The position numbers and the translations under genes are program-made. 64,000 nt of DNA from Bacillota bacterium (lineage in GTDB: Bacteria; Bacillota; Clostridia; TANB77; CAG-465): positions 69,957-133,956 of the forward strand of contig JAEWPS010000045.1 in assembly GCA_023460515.1 (NCBI GenBank), read 5' to 3'. Under the pieces are notes generated by a model that was not told the DNA's origin, made no database searches, and worked only from the letters and a program-made list of their open reading frames with translations. This document shows positions 1-9,642 of the stretch, in pieces (within the stretch, counting starts at the first letter, position 1; each line of letters starts with the position of its first letter).

Positions 1-519
1 GTTGGAAAAACTAAATATATAGAATTATGTGCTCAGAGACTAACTTGTCCTGGAATTGGCAAGGAATGTGGTGCTACATTACATCAAAATAGAAATATTC
101 TTCAAGGTTTATTTATTGCACCTTCTGTAGTTTGTAATGCGTTAAAATCGATGACATTTGCATCATGTATGTTTGAAAAATTAGGTTTTACTTCATACCC
201 AAGTTATTCAGAAAAAAGAACGGATATAATTCAAGCTGTGCAATTTGAAAAAAAAGAGGAATTAGTTAAGTTTATACAGGGTATACAAAAAGCAAGTCCA
301 ATAGATAGCCATGTCACACCATATCCTTGGGATATGCCAGGATATACTGATCAAGTTATAATGGCTGCGGGTACTTTCATTGAAGGAGCATCTATTGAAC
401 TTTCAGCCGATTCTCCAATACGTTTGCCATATGTTGCATATATGCAAGGTGGTATAACATATGAGTCAGCTAAACTTGCTATTTTAATTGCTATTGAAAA
501 TATGTTAAAAGAGGATTAA
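1..519 (+). CDS. Methionine gamma-lyase / aluminium-resistance family protein, C-terminal part
   Basis: Reading frame 1 is open from the first base to the stop at 517-519, so the gene starts before the window. The visible 172 residues include VGKTKYIELCAQRLTCPGIG, a PYPWDMPGY segment and a closing MQGGITYESAKLAI block. These are typical of the PLP-dependent family annotated as methionine gamma-lyase or aluminium resistance protein (YnbB-like, Met_gamma_lyase fold type I). The first ATG inside the window (151) is internal. The PLP lysine is not certain from this fragment. The next gene begins 3 bases after the stop, so the two are probably co-transcribed. The family call is firm; the substrate is not known. 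Confidence 0.85.
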   Translation, partial: VGKTKYIELCAQRLTCPGIGKECGATLHQNRNILQGLFIAPSVVCNALKSMTFASCMFEKLGFTSYPSYSEKRTDIIQAVQFEKKEELVKFIQGIQKASPIDSHVTPYPWDMPGYTDQVIMAAGTFIEGASIELSADSPIRLPYVAYMQGGITYESAKLAILIAIENMLKED

Positions 520-522
520 ATT

Positions 523-1776
<1,254 letters not shown>

Positions 1777-1817
1777 ATGAAAAATGATATTTATGAAGTT
1801 TTTTTAGTAAAAAAATC

Positions 1818-1846
1818 TTGATTTATTATATAAATATTTGTATAAT
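1818..1846 (+). promoter_or_regulatory. Sigma-A-type promoter for the HtrA gene
   Basis: TTGATT (1818-1823) and TATAAT (1841-1846) are separated by 17 bases. They lie 52 bases upstream of the HtrA-family start codon. Confidence 0.6.
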
Positions 1847-1897
1847 ATAATATGTAGATAAATGAAAAACATATTAAATTGAAGGGAGTTATATGAT

Positions 1898-3025
1898 ATG
1901 GATGAAAGAGTTTTTGTAAAAGAAAAAAGATCAAATTATATTCTAGTATCTATGATAATTGTAGCACTTATAACTAGTATAGTATCCAGTGCATTTACAT
2001 ATGTAATATTAGACAGTAGAACAGATAAAAATGAATCTACTGGAACTGCTACGAATACAAAGTATGAGATAAAAGAAGTAGATAATCCAGTAGTAGCAAT
2101 TGCTGAAAAATGTAGTCCTTCAATCGTTGGAGTCACAGTTAAATATGTTACTCAAACGATGTTTGGAACGTTGGATGATGCAGGCTCTGAAGGTTCTGGG
2201 ATTATTTATACTTCAGATGGTTATGTAATAACAAACTATCATGTGATAGCATCTGCATTAAATAATTCAACAGCAACTATTACTGTTACACTTCCTAATG
2301 TAGAGGAGAGTATTGCAGCAACAATTGTAGGTTCAGATAAAGTATCAGATTTAGCATTACTTAAAATCGAAAAAACTGGTCTGACAGCTGCTGAGCTAGG
2401 TAAGTCATCAGACACTAAAGTTGGTGAGCTTGCTGTAGCAATAGGAAATCCACTTGGTCAAAATTTTGCAGGTACCGTAACGGTGGGATATGTTTCTGCT
2501 GTAAATAGAAAAATAACAGCTGAAGGTAGAACATATAACTTAATACAAACAGATGCTGCAATTAATTCTGGAAATAGCGGAGGGGCTTTAGTAAATAGTA
2601 AAGGTCAAGTAATAGGTATTAACAGTATTAAAGTTCAAGAAACTGGAGTTGAAGGTTTAGGATTTGCACTTCCAATAGATGATGTAAAACCTATAATAGA
2701 ACAATTACTTACAAATAAAAAAATATCAAGACCGTATATAGGTTTATCTGGATTTGCATTGGACGCTAAAACTGCTGAAAAGAATAATTTAGTTGCAGGT
2801 GTTTATGTACAACAAGTGCTTGCTAATACACCAGCACAAAAAGCGGGAATTAAAAATGGCGATATAATAACTTCTATAGATGGTAAATCTGTTACTACTA
2901 TGGAGGAATTAAATGAAATTAAAAACACTAAAAAAGTTGGAGATAAAGTCGTATTAAAGATATATAGACAAAAACAAACTGCTGATATTGAAATAATACT
3001 TGCTGAGGACACGTCAGTTGAATAA
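1898..3025 (+). CDS. htrA: HtrA/DegP-family membrane-anchored serine protease with PDZ domain
   Basis: A 375-residue envelope quality-control protease. Residues 14-38 form one transmembrane anchor. A trypsin-like S1C domain follows, with catalytic His115 (TNYHVIA), Asp151 (SDLALLKI) and Ser227 (NSGNSGGAL). One PDZ domain ends the protein (about 275-370, with PYIGLSG and AQKAGIKNGDIITSIDGK). This single-PDZ layout is the usual Firmicute HtrA form. The ATG follows the ribosome binding site GAAGGGAG. It has its own promoter. The large inverted repeat at 3071-3132 follows it. Confidence 0.95.
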   Translation: MDERVFVKEKRSNYILVSMIIVALITSIVSSAFTYVILDSRTDKNESTGTATNTKYEIKEVDNPVVAIAEKCSPSIVGVTVKYVTQTMFGTLDDAGSEGSGIIYTSDGYVITNYHVIASALNNSTATITVTLPNVEESIAATIVGSDKVSDLALLKIEKTGLTAAELGKSSDTKVGELAVAIGNPLGQNFAGTVTVGYVSAVNRKITAEGRTYNLIQTDAAINSGNSGGALVNSKGQVIGINSIKVQETGVEGLGFALPIDDVKPIIEQLLTNKKISRPYIGLSGFALDAKTAEKNNLVAGVYVQQVLANTPAQKAGIKNGDIITSIDGKSVTTMEELNEIKNTKKVGDKVVLKIYRQKQTADIEIILAEDTSVE

Positions 3026-3070
3026 TATTGATTTAAAAAATTAATAAATAATACATTATTTTCATAAAAC

Positions 3071-3132
3071 TAATATATAAAATTATATCATGTTGTAATT
3101 TTTTTTACAATATGATATAATTTTATATATTA
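3071..3132. repeat. 28-bp near-perfect inverted repeat with 6-base loop
   Basis: Arms 3071-3098 and 3105-3132 pair over 28 positions with one G-T wobble, around a loop of six T (3099-3104). The 3' arm contains TATAAT (3116-3121), 16 bases after TTGTAA (3094-3099). The palindrome therefore overlaps a plausible promoter for the next gene. No T-run follows the stem on the + strand, so a classical terminator reading is weak. It could be an operator, a bidirectional promoter or an mRNA-end stabiliser for htrA. Confidence 0.7.
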
Positions 3133-3162
3133 ATGTATAAATTTGTAAAAAAAGGAGGACAT

Positions 3163-3534
3163 ATGAATAAAATTAAAAATGTGTTTGAATATATTATAAA
3201 TAAAATAAATCAGATTATAGCGATTGATAAAAAACAAAAAAATAATTTATTGAATGAAAAAAATTATTACAGCAGTACGGCTACAAATAAAGTTGAATTT
3301 AGAAATCAAATATCGCGTCAAGTTCAGAAAAATGATGTTAAAAATAATGAAATAATAGAACTTCAAAAGAAAGTGGACAATAATGAAGTTTTATTAGATG
3401 AACTGACAACTGAAGAATTATTAAAATTGAGCGAGTTATATGATAATGATATTGAAAAATTAAAAGATCAATTTGAATATGAAAAGAGTGAATTTAAAGT
3501 TAGATACGAAAAGTATAAACAAACTGGTAATTGA
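3163..3534 (+). CDS. Charged coiled-coil protein of unknown function
   Basis: A 123-residue protein from the ATG at 3163. That start is chosen over the upstream ATG at 3133 because AAAGGAGG (3151-3158) sits at ideal distance, and 3133 abuts the inverted repeat. The protein is Lys/Glu/Asn-rich, has no transmembrane segment, and its second half (from about residue 65) has heptad-like spacing expected of a coiled coil. I recognise no domain. Its stop overlaps the beginning of the DUF4116 reading frame, so the two are probably a two-gene operon and may act together. Confidence 0.7.
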   Translation: MNKIKNVFEYIINKINQIIAIDKKQKNNLLNEKNYYSSTATNKVEFRNQISRQVQKNDVKNNEIIELQKKVDNNEVLLDELTTEELLKLSELYDNDIEKLKDQFEYEKSEFKVRYEKYKQTGN

Positions 3535-3548
3535 AAGTAGGCGATTAT

Positions 3549-5144
3549 ATGAAAATTGTATATGATAAAAATGTGGCATTGAGTATGGTTTCAAAAAATG
3601 GATATCAACTTAAACATTTAAGTGAAGAACTGAGAAATGATAAAGAGGTAGTCATCACTGCAGCATATAATAATGGAGGTTCTCTTATATATGCAAGTGA
3701 AGAATTAAAAAATGATAGGGAATTTTTGCTTGCAGAAATAAAAAAGGGACATATCGATTATAAGTATATAAAAGATTTAAATAACAATATAAAAAATGAT
3801 AAAGAAGCTTCGATAGCAGCAATACTTTCATATAAAAGAGATCTGTTTCGTTCACTCGGAGATGATTCTAAACATGATAAAGATGTAATATTAACCCAAG
3901 TAAAAACACATGGATACGTGAATATACCGGAAGATAATTTAAATAACAGAGAAATAGTACAAGCTATAGCAATTATAGATCCTTCTGTTGTAAGATTATT
4001 AGATGTAAAATATACAAATGATATTAATTTTGCTAAAATGGTTTTAGAAATGCACCCAAGTGCTATGATATTTTTTCCTAGACAAACTTTAGAAAATCCT
4101 GAAATTAATAATTTATTATATGATGAGGCTGGATATAATAGATCGACTGGGTTTGGTAAAAACGGATATAATAGAGAATGGCTCAATGAGTCAGGTGAGC
4201 TTAAAAAAATATTTTCTAAAGCAAATATAAAATTTAAGTCTAAACAAGATTATATTGATTTAGTTAATGAATATTTAGAATTAAAAACAAGTAAGGAAGC
4301 CTTTTGTGAAAAAAATAATCTAAGATTAGATGAATTTAATGATTTAATAGCGGATATTTCTAGAGAAGATATTGGTTTGAAAGAAGAATTTAATAAAAGT
4401 GCAAAAAGGGCAGCTGATATACATATTAATGTAAGAAATAAATTAACTGAGTGGATTATCTCCGGAGAAAAGAGTATAAATGAATATGCAAAAAAATATT
4501 CATTTAAATATAAATTTCCTGATTTAATTAAGAACTGCCAAAGCCAAGAATTAAGGGAAAAATTGATTCTTAAACTTTTAGATGGAATAAAAAGCAAAGA
4601 AATATCTCCTAGCGATATTATAAATATGACATCTAATATAAAATCTAATAGTCGTTATGAAGATGCTACTAAAGAGTACGATAATTTGATGATGAGTTGC
4701 AAACATAATAGTAATATCAATAACGGTTATATCCCATCAATGCATTCTTTGAGAAATGAATTATCATCATATAAATTAGGTTTTAATAAAGAAAAATATT
4801 TAAGTTCTAATCCTACAGTTGGTAAAATTGTAGATGGAAAATATGATATGGTACAAGTAACTGAAGAACATGTGGAAAATGCCAAAAAATATTTAAAAAT
4901 CACAGGACAATATATATGCAATAAGACAGTTATAAATATGACTTCCAAATTTGCTACTGGGCAATTAAATCCGGAAGAAGTATTTAGAGATTATACAGAA
5001 GACCAAAAATATTGTATTAATGAATTAGTTGAACAGCAAAAAGAAGAAAAAGATGATTTAAATAAGGGTATATCTGAAATTCAAGGACTAAATGATAAAA
5101 TTAATAGTGAAGTAGTTAGATGTTCAGATAAAGTTATAGAATAA
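3549..5144 (+). CDS. DUF4116-repeat protein
   Basis: A 531-residue protein. I chose ATG 3549 over the TTG at 3531, which overlaps the previous stop; the ribosome binding site for 3549 is weak (AAAGTAGG). Roughly the first 140 residues contain several copies of the DUF4116 pattern, such as ALSMVSKNGYQLKHLSEELR, then ASEELKNDREFLLAEIKKG and a third around VILTQVKTHG. The rest is helical and charged with no motif I recognise. No signal peptide or membrane segment is seen. DUF4116 proteins have no settled function. The gene ends just before a bidirectional terminator. Confidence 0.75.
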   Translation: MKIVYDKNVALSMVSKNGYQLKHLSEELRNDKEVVITAAYNNGGSLIYASEELKNDREFLLAEIKKGHIDYKYIKDLNNNIKNDKEASIAAILSYKRDLFRSLGDDSKHDKDVILTQVKTHGYVNIPEDNLNNREIVQAIAIIDPSVVRLLDVKYTNDINFAKMVLEMHPSAMIFFPRQTLENPEINNLLYDEAGYNRSTGFGKNGYNREWLNESGELKKIFSKANIKFKSKQDYIDLVNEYLELKTSKEAFCEKNNLRLDEFNDLIADISREDIGLKEEFNKSAKRAADIHINVRNKLTEWIISGEKSINEYAKKYSFKYKFPDLIKNCQSQELREKLILKLLDGIKSKEISPSDIINMTSNIKSNSRYEDATKEYDNLMMSCKHNSNINNGYIPSMHSLRNELSSYKLGFNKEKYLSSNPTVGKIVDGKYDMVQVTEEHVENAKKYLKITGQYICNKTVINMTSKFATGQLNPEEVFRDYTEDQKYCINELVEQQKEEKDDLNKGISEIQGLNDKINSEVVRCSDKVIE

Positions 5145-5173
5145 TAAATTAAAATTAATTTATTAAACAGGTG

Positions 5174-5211
5174 CGAAAAAAGGAAGAAATATTATATTTC
5201 TTCCTTTTTCG
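5174..5211. terminator. Bidirectional intrinsic terminator
   Basis: An A-rich arm containing GGAAGAAAT (to 5190) pairs with ATTTCTTCC plus a T-run (5196-5211). The stem is flanked by A and T runs on both sides, so it can end the DUF4116 transcript (+) and the rpsT transcript (-). Confidence 0.8.
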
Positions 5212-5253
5212 TATAAAAAAATCACCTATAACTAGATGATCTTCTATATTAAA

Positions 5254-5508
5254 TTACTTTACTAACAATTTAGCTAAATTAGCTTTTTTTCTAGCAGCAG
5301 TATTTTTTGCAAGAACTCCTTTAGACCAAGCTTTATCTACTAAGCTAACAGCCGCAGTATATAATTCTTGAACATTTTCTTTGTTTTCTTTAACAGCTGC
5401 TTCAAAAGATTTAACTGCTTCTTTATAAGCTTTTTTAGTAATTTTGTTTTGTGCAGTTTTAGTTTCTATAATTTTAACTCTTTTCTTTGCTGATTTTATA
5501 TTTGGCAT
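5254..5508 (-). CDS. rpsT: 30S ribosomal protein S20
   Basis: An 84-residue primary 16S-binding protein of the small subunit. MPNIKSAKKRVK at the N-terminus and KGVLAKNTAARKKANLAKL near the end are the S20 signature. The start at 5508 matches the conserved MPNIKSAKKR, with GGGAGGTG just upstream; a three-codon extension to 5517 would run into this site and is rejected. It is transcribed alone from its own promoter and stands outside the ribosomal superoperon, as usual. Confidence 0.97.
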   Translation of the reverse strand: MPNIKSAKKRVKIIETKTAQNKITKKAYKEAVKSFEAAVKENKENVQELYTAAVSLVDKAWSKGVLAKNTAARKKANLAKLLVK

Positions 5509-5553
5509 TCGTAGCACCTCCCTATAATTGTAAGATTAAATTATTACTATAAC

Positions 5554-5582
5554 ATTTTAACATAAAAGTATTAAAAAATCAA
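5554..5582 (-). promoter_or_regulatory. Sigma-A-type promoter for rpsT
   Basis: On the minus strand, TTGATT (5582-5577) and TAAAAT (5559-5554) are separated by 17 bases, about 45 bases ahead of the S20 start codon. Confidence 0.6.
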
Positions 5583-5635
5583 GTTTTTATGTGAATTTAG
5601 TTAAAAATAGTTTATTATTCTTAACGTTGTGTGAA

Positions 5636-6322
5636 TTATAAGTTGTTTTTTACTATTCCATATATTTCACTATGTATATCATCTATTTCTCTTAATTTAC
5701 CATTTCTTACACATTCTACGATGTGCCATCCTAATTTTTTAGCAAGATAATATCCAGAATTAGATGCATTTGTCAGATGATTAATGTCAGTTTCATGAAT
5801 GTCCTTTTTTGATTCATGAGTTATTTTATTCACTCTGTCTTTCATTAAAGATAGAGTAAATTCAACTGGTATATATAAAAAGAATATAGCTGTTGGTACG
5901 GGTAATTCTAAGTCATGGTGTTCAAGGTTATAATTCCAGTCTGCAAACTCGCTTAATTTATCATAACTACCGCTTTGGCCTAAAACTTTACCACCTTGGT
6001 GTAATAAGTTAGAAGATACATATCTATCAAAAATTATAATTGTGCTATCGTCCTCATAATATTTTTGGATATTTTCTTTATATGAAATATATCTATCTAC
6101 TGCGTAGAATGTAGATGCAGCCTTTGCTGAAATATCATTTGGATTCCTTGATATATTTCCAGATAAATATTCCCTAACAGGACCAGAAGATAAATTTTCG
6201 TAATTTGGAAAAGAAGTTTTAAAACTAGATAATCCTTCAGACAGCAATCTCTTATACAATTTTTCTGTTTGGGTTTGTTTGCCGCTTCCATCAGTTCCTT
6301 CAATAACAAATATTTTATTCAT
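5636..6322 (-). CDS. tmk: Thymidylate kinase family protein
   Basis: A 228-residue P-loop nucleotide kinase that would phosphorylate dTMP to dTDP. The P-loop is GTDGSGKQT (residues 9-17), and the DRY-type motif is FDRYVSSNLLHQG (Asp99-Arg100). FPNYENLSSGPVREYL supplies the substrate-binding segment after the second strand. The start follows GGAGG (GGAGGTTATT). It lies on the strand opposite the next gene and upstream of rpsT on the same strand. It is slightly longer than the common 205-215 residues. Together with thyX at 7305 it covers two steps of dTTP synthesis. Confidence 0.88.
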   Translation of the reverse strand: MNKIFVIEGTDGSGKQTQTEKLYKRLLSEGLSSFKTSFPNYENLSSGPVREYLSGNISRNPNDISAKAASTFYAVDRYISYKENIQKYYEDDSTIIIFDRYVSSNLLHQGGKVLGQSGSYDKLSEFADWNYNLEHHDLELPVPTAIFFLYIPVEFTLSLMKDRVNKITHESKKDIHETDINHLTNASNSGYYLAKKLGWHIVECVRNGKLREIDDIHSEIYGIVKNNL

Positions 6323-6406
6323 AATAACCTCCTAATTATAAAAGTATTTTATCATAAAAAAAATAATATATCAATAGAAAATAAAAATAAAATTTTTAAT
6401 CACATA

Positions 6407-6435
6407 TTTACATATTGTTAAAAAAATGATATAAT
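6407..6435 (+). promoter_or_regulatory. Sigma-A-type promoter for the TerC-family gene
   Basis: TTTACA (6407-6412), 17-base spacer, TATAAT (6430-6435), 44 bases before the ATG at 6479. Confidence 0.6.
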
Positions 6436-6478
6436 AAAAAACAGTTTTTTGAAACAATACATAAATAAGGAGGTAATT

Positions 6479-7210
6479 ATGTTACAAGAAATAATTAATA
6501 GTTATACACAATTTTTTTCGTGGGACATATTTCATCAAATAATTACCACACCTTCGAATTGGGGAGTTATTCTTTCGCTTATGTTTTTAGAGGGGTTATT
6601 ATCTGCAGATAATGCTCTTGTACTAGCAACTATTGTTAGTAATCTTAGAACTGATAGGGAAAGAAAATTGGCTATATTTGCTGGTATGTGGGGGGCATAT
6701 ATTTTTAGATTTTTAATAATAGGATTTGGAGTATATTTAATACATTTTTGGTGGATTAAACTTTTAGGAGCATTATATCTGATTTGGCTGTCTACGAAAC
6801 ACTTCTTCTTGACAGATAGCGAGCAAAGTGAGACAAAAACTGGATCTAAATCTTTTTGGATGACTGTACTTCAAGTTGAAATGATGGATATAGCATTTAG
6901 TATTGATAGTGTATCAGCTGCATTTGGAATAAGTGAACAAGTATGGGTACTATTTTTAGGAGCAATTTTTGGGATATTAATGATGAGAGGAGTAGCTCAA
7001 ATATTTGTTAAACTACTTGAAAAATATGCTGAACTTAAGACTACAGCGTATGTTCTTATAGGTATAATTGGAGTTAAAATGATGGCTTCAGTATTTGGTA
7101 TACATCTTCCAGAGGGGCTTTTCTTTTCAATTTTGGCATTAGTATTTCTTAGCACCTTTGCAATCCATTACTTTAAAACGAGAAATGTTAATGAGTATGA
7201 TGAATTATAA
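6479..7210 (+). CDS. TerC-family integral membrane protein
   Basis: A 243-residue polytopic protein. The diagnostic TerC features are present: LEGLLSADNALVLATIV in the first membrane segment and VEMMDIAFSIDSVSAAFGIS in the central one, each with acidic residues inside a hydrophobic helix. About seven transmembrane segments are apparent. Family members have been linked to metal (especially manganese) export and to metalation of secreted proteins; the role here is inference. ATG 6479 follows AAGGAGG; an in-frame start 30 bases upstream has no ribosome binding site. I see no yybP-ykoY riboswitch in the short leader. Confidence 0.88.
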   Translation: MLQEIINSYTQFFSWDIFHQIITTPSNWGVILSLMFLEGLLSADNALVLATIVSNLRTDRERKLAIFAGMWGAYIFRFLIIGFGVYLIHFWWIKLLGALYLIWLSTKHFFLTDSEQSETKTGSKSFWMTVLQVEMMDIAFSIDSVSAAFGISEQVWVLFLGAIFGILMMRGVAQIFVKLLEKYAELKTTAYVLIGIIGVKMMASVFGIHLPEGLFFSILALVFLSTFAIHYFKTRNVNEYDEL

Positions 7211-7245
7211 TAAATATATATATTTTCAGAATAAATAAAAAACTA

Positions 7246-7274
7246 TTGAATTATTTGTCATTTTTTGATATACT
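7246..7274 (+). promoter_or_regulatory. Sigma-A-type promoter for thyX
   Basis: TTGAAT (7246-7251), 17-base spacer, TATACT (7269-7274). The thyX ATG is 31 bases downstream. Confidence 0.6.
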
Positions 7275-7304
7275 TTATGTGTAGAAAGAAAAGAGGTATT
7301 AGAT

Positions 7305-8780
7305 ATGTCAAATGATAACATGAAGGTGAAAATTTTTAATGTTACACCAGAATTAGAAAAAGTTTGTTCTGCAGCGGCAAGAATGTCTACAACAGAAGGT
7401 ACGTGCACAGATGTATATGAAGGTATACAAGATATAGAAGATGCAAGAAAAACACTTTCGAGAATTATACGTTTAGGACATGTTTCTGTTTTAGAACATG
7501 GATATTTTAATATAATGTTCGAAAATGTATCACTATTCTTCGAGCAATATTTAATCGAGCATAGAATTTCTGCGTATACAATAAAGTCAGGTAGATATGT
7601 AAATTTTAGTAAGGCTGGATGCTATGAACCCGAATTTAGGTATAACAAAGAGGTATCTAATGAAATAAAAAATGAAGTAAAAAATGAATATATGAAATTT
7701 GTATCTGAATCATTTGAACTATATAAAAAACTTGTAGAAGATGGGATAAAAGTAGAAGATGCTAGATTCATACTTCCATACAGTCTTAAAACAAATATAT
7801 ATTGTTCTATGAATGCGAGAGAATTACTTCATCTTATATGGTCTATGTTATATGGCAGAGGAAAAAAATACTTAGAGTTGGTAAAAATAGGAAGTTTACT
7901 TAAAGAACAATTAAATAATATAGCTCCGAGTATAGCAGAAAATTTAGAGAAAATAGAAAAAGGGGCAGAAAATAAAGAAGAAAAGTTAGATGAATTATTA
8001 GGTAAATCAGTTTTTAAAATAAATGAAGATAAAAATGAAAAATCACTTATAGAAATAATTGATATTACATCTAATCCTGAAGAGACTATTGCTATTTCTG
8101 CAATTATTAAAAATAAACAATGTAGTATTGAAGAAGCTAAAAGAATTTTAAATAGCAATCCAGATATGACATCTAAAATAATAGATATTATATTTGAAGA
8201 TAAGAGAAAAAGAGAATTAGAACAAGTAAATATTACTTTTAGAATGAACGATATGCCTCTTATATTATTAAAGCATCAAGTTAGACATAGAATACAAAAT
8301 ATTAATATACCAACATTTACAGAAATATCTAATACTACAAGATATTCATATCCACCATCTATTATTGAAAAAGGCGAGGAATACAAACAATTACTTTCAG
8401 ATTTTTATGCTGATGCTAATCAATTATACAAAAAATTTCAAGATTTAGGTATATATATAGAAGATTTAGTATATTTATTTTTACATGGTAAAAATGTAGA
8501 TTTCATTACAACCATGAATGCTAGAATATTATATCATATATGTAATCTTAGAACTTGTAATAGAGCTCAATGGAAAATGAGAGAGTATTACAGAGAATTA
8601 TTAAATAAATTAATGGAACAATATCCGAATATATTTAAAAGATTTGGTCCTAATTGTTATACAAAAGGTTATTGTCCTGAAGGAAAGCTAACTTGTGGAA
8701 AAATGGAATTTGTTAAACAAGATTTTGCATGGACTGCTATTAGTATTGAAAATAGAATGAAAGAAATCAATAATAAATAA
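7305..8780 (+). CDS. thyX: Two-module FAD-dependent thymidylate synthase (ThyX family)
   Basis: A 491-residue protein about twice the length of a classical ThyX (around 220-250). It makes dTMP from dUMP using methylene-tetrahydrofolate and FAD. Both halves resemble ThyX. The first has GHVSVLEHGYFNI and EHRISAYTIKSGRY (85-98), a degenerate RHR-motif in which the first Arg is Glu. The second has HQVRHR (RHR at 327-329), an expanded loop leading to SNTTRY, and the closing LRTCNRAQWKMREYYRELL block typical of the C-terminus. The parts of the catalytic signature are thus distributed over the two modules. It is a single gene between its own promoter and terminator. No thyA is seen. Confidence 0.88.
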   Translation: MSNDNMKVKIFNVTPELEKVCSAAARMSTTEGTCTDVYEGIQDIEDARKTLSRIIRLGHVSVLEHGYFNIMFENVSLFFEQYLIEHRISAYTIKSGRYVNFSKAGCYEPEFRYNKEVSNEIKNEVKNEYMKFVSESFELYKKLVEDGIKVEDARFILPYSLKTNIYCSMNARELLHLIWSMLYGRGKKYLELVKIGSLLKEQLNNIAPSIAENLEKIEKGAENKEEKLDELLGKSVFKINEDKNEKSLIEIIDITSNPEETIAISAIIKNKQCSIEEAKRILNSNPDMTSKIIDIIFEDKRKRELEQVNITFRMNDMPLILLKHQVRHRIQNINIPTFTEISNTTRYSYPPSIIEKGEEYKQLLSDFYADANQLYKKFQDLGIYIEDLVYLFLHGKNVDFITTMNARILYHICNLRTCNRAQWKMREYYRELLNKLMEQYPNIFKRFGPNCYTKGYCPEGKLTCGKMEFVKQDFAWTAISIENRMKEINNK

Positions 8781-8789
8781 GTTACAATA

Positions 8790-8827
8790 AAGTATCAAAT
8801 CTAGTAAAATGGAATTGATACTTTTTG
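8790..8827 (+). terminator. Intrinsic terminator after thyX
   Basis: AAGTATCAA (8790-8798) pairs with TTGATACTT (8815-8823) followed by a T-run. The stem can extend with TTACAA/TTGTAA outside. It sits 10 bases after the thyX stop. Confidence 0.75.
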
Positions 8828-8940
8828 TAATGTTAAATAAAAATAATACGATTAAAATCGGTAAATATGGTGTTTGTTACACAAATATTTCGAAAAGAAT
8901 AAATATTTTATGTAAAATGTGACTATTTTGACAAAAACAC

Positions 8941-8969
8941 TTGATTTTTGCTTAAAATTAAGCTATAAT
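8941..8969 (+). promoter_or_regulatory. Promoter of the S10-spc ribosomal operon
   Basis: TTGATT (8941-8946) and a perfect TATAAT (8964-8969) with 17-base spacing. Transcription would start near 8976, giving a leader of about 220 bases ahead of rpsJ. Confidence 0.7.
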
Positions 8970-8976
8970 ATATCTA

Positions 8977-9180
8977 TGATTTTGCGTTGAAGTAGAATGT
9001 GGCTATCCATCATAGAGATAGGGAACTTCTATGGAGCATGTCTGATTTTAAATCGGGCGGCAAGTATAAATTATGTATTTGCCAAGTTTTTAATCATTAA
9101 TTGGTTAAAATTTGGTTTAATATATATACTAAAAAGAAACACACGGGGTGGTGTAACACTTGCCAAACAATATTCTATAG
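8977..9180 (+). promoter_or_regulatory. Structured 5' leader of the S10 operon
   Basis: This gene-free stretch between the promoter and rpsJ is rich in helices. TAGAA/TTCTA (8993-8997 with 9027-9031) encloses CTATC/GATAG (9003-9007 with 9017-9021). CTGATT pairs with AATCGG around 9042-9056. A 9-bp stem joins 9059-9067 (GGCAAGTAT) to 9075-9083 (GTATTTGCC). TTAATC can pair with GGTTAA further on. In other bacteria S10 leaders are targets for autogenous control (L4 in E. coli); whether this one binds a ribosomal protein is unknown. A 66-codon open frame (8997-9197) across it has no coding character. Confidence 0.5.
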
Positions 9181-9196
9181 TAAAGGAGTGTTATTA

Positions 9197-9514
9197 ATGG
9201 CAAAAAATGAAACTAAAAAAATGAGAATAAGACTTAAAGCTTATGATCATGTATTGTTAGAACAATCAGCAGCTAAAATAGTTGACGTAGCAAGAAAGAC
9301 TGGTTCAGAAGTAGTAGGACCAATTCCACTACCAACTAAAAAAGAAATCGTTACAATATTACGTTCTCCACACAAACATAAAGATTCTAGAGAACAATTT
9401 GAAATGAGAACTCATAAAAGAGTAATTGATGTTTTAGCTCCAAACCAAGCAACAGTTGATGCCTTAATGTCTATCGATATGCCAGCAGGCATTGAAATAG
9501 AAGTTAAGATATAA
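9197..9514 (+). CDS. rpsJ: 30S ribosomal protein S10
   Basis: 105 residues. The core MRIRLKAYDHVLLEQSAAKI and SPHKHKDSREQFEMRTHKR are diagnostic of S10 (NusE), a small-subunit head protein that also takes part in antitermination. The start at 9197 is set by AAAGGAGTG; a 32-codon upstream extension is leader sequence. It is the first gene of the operon. The 128 bases to rplC hold a short CTATTA/TAATAG hairpin (about 9531-9552) but no gene. Confidence 0.97.
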   Translation: MAKNETKKMRIRLKAYDHVLLEQSAAKIVDVARKTGSEVVGPIPLPTKKEIVTILRSPHKHKDSREQFEMRTHKRVIDVLAPNQATVDALMSIDMPAGIEIEVKI

Positions 9515-9642
9515 TGAACTTATAAAGTATCTATTAGTTATCCTTTTAATAGGCAATGACAAACCCTGTAATAAGATATTTGCAATTAAAGAAATTTGAT
9601 TTAAGTTTATTTAAAAGAATTAAATGAAAGGGAGAAATAAAA

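Noticed and set aside
6323..6478. Possible yybP-ykoY manganese riboswitch ahead of the TerC-type gene
   Set aside because: The leader after the predicted start point is only about 40 bases, too short for that element, and none of its motifs is seen.
8997..9197. 66-codon open frame upstream of rpsJ
   Set aside because: It has no ribosome binding site, spans the structured S10 leader and ends inside the rpsJ start region; its composition is not coding-like.
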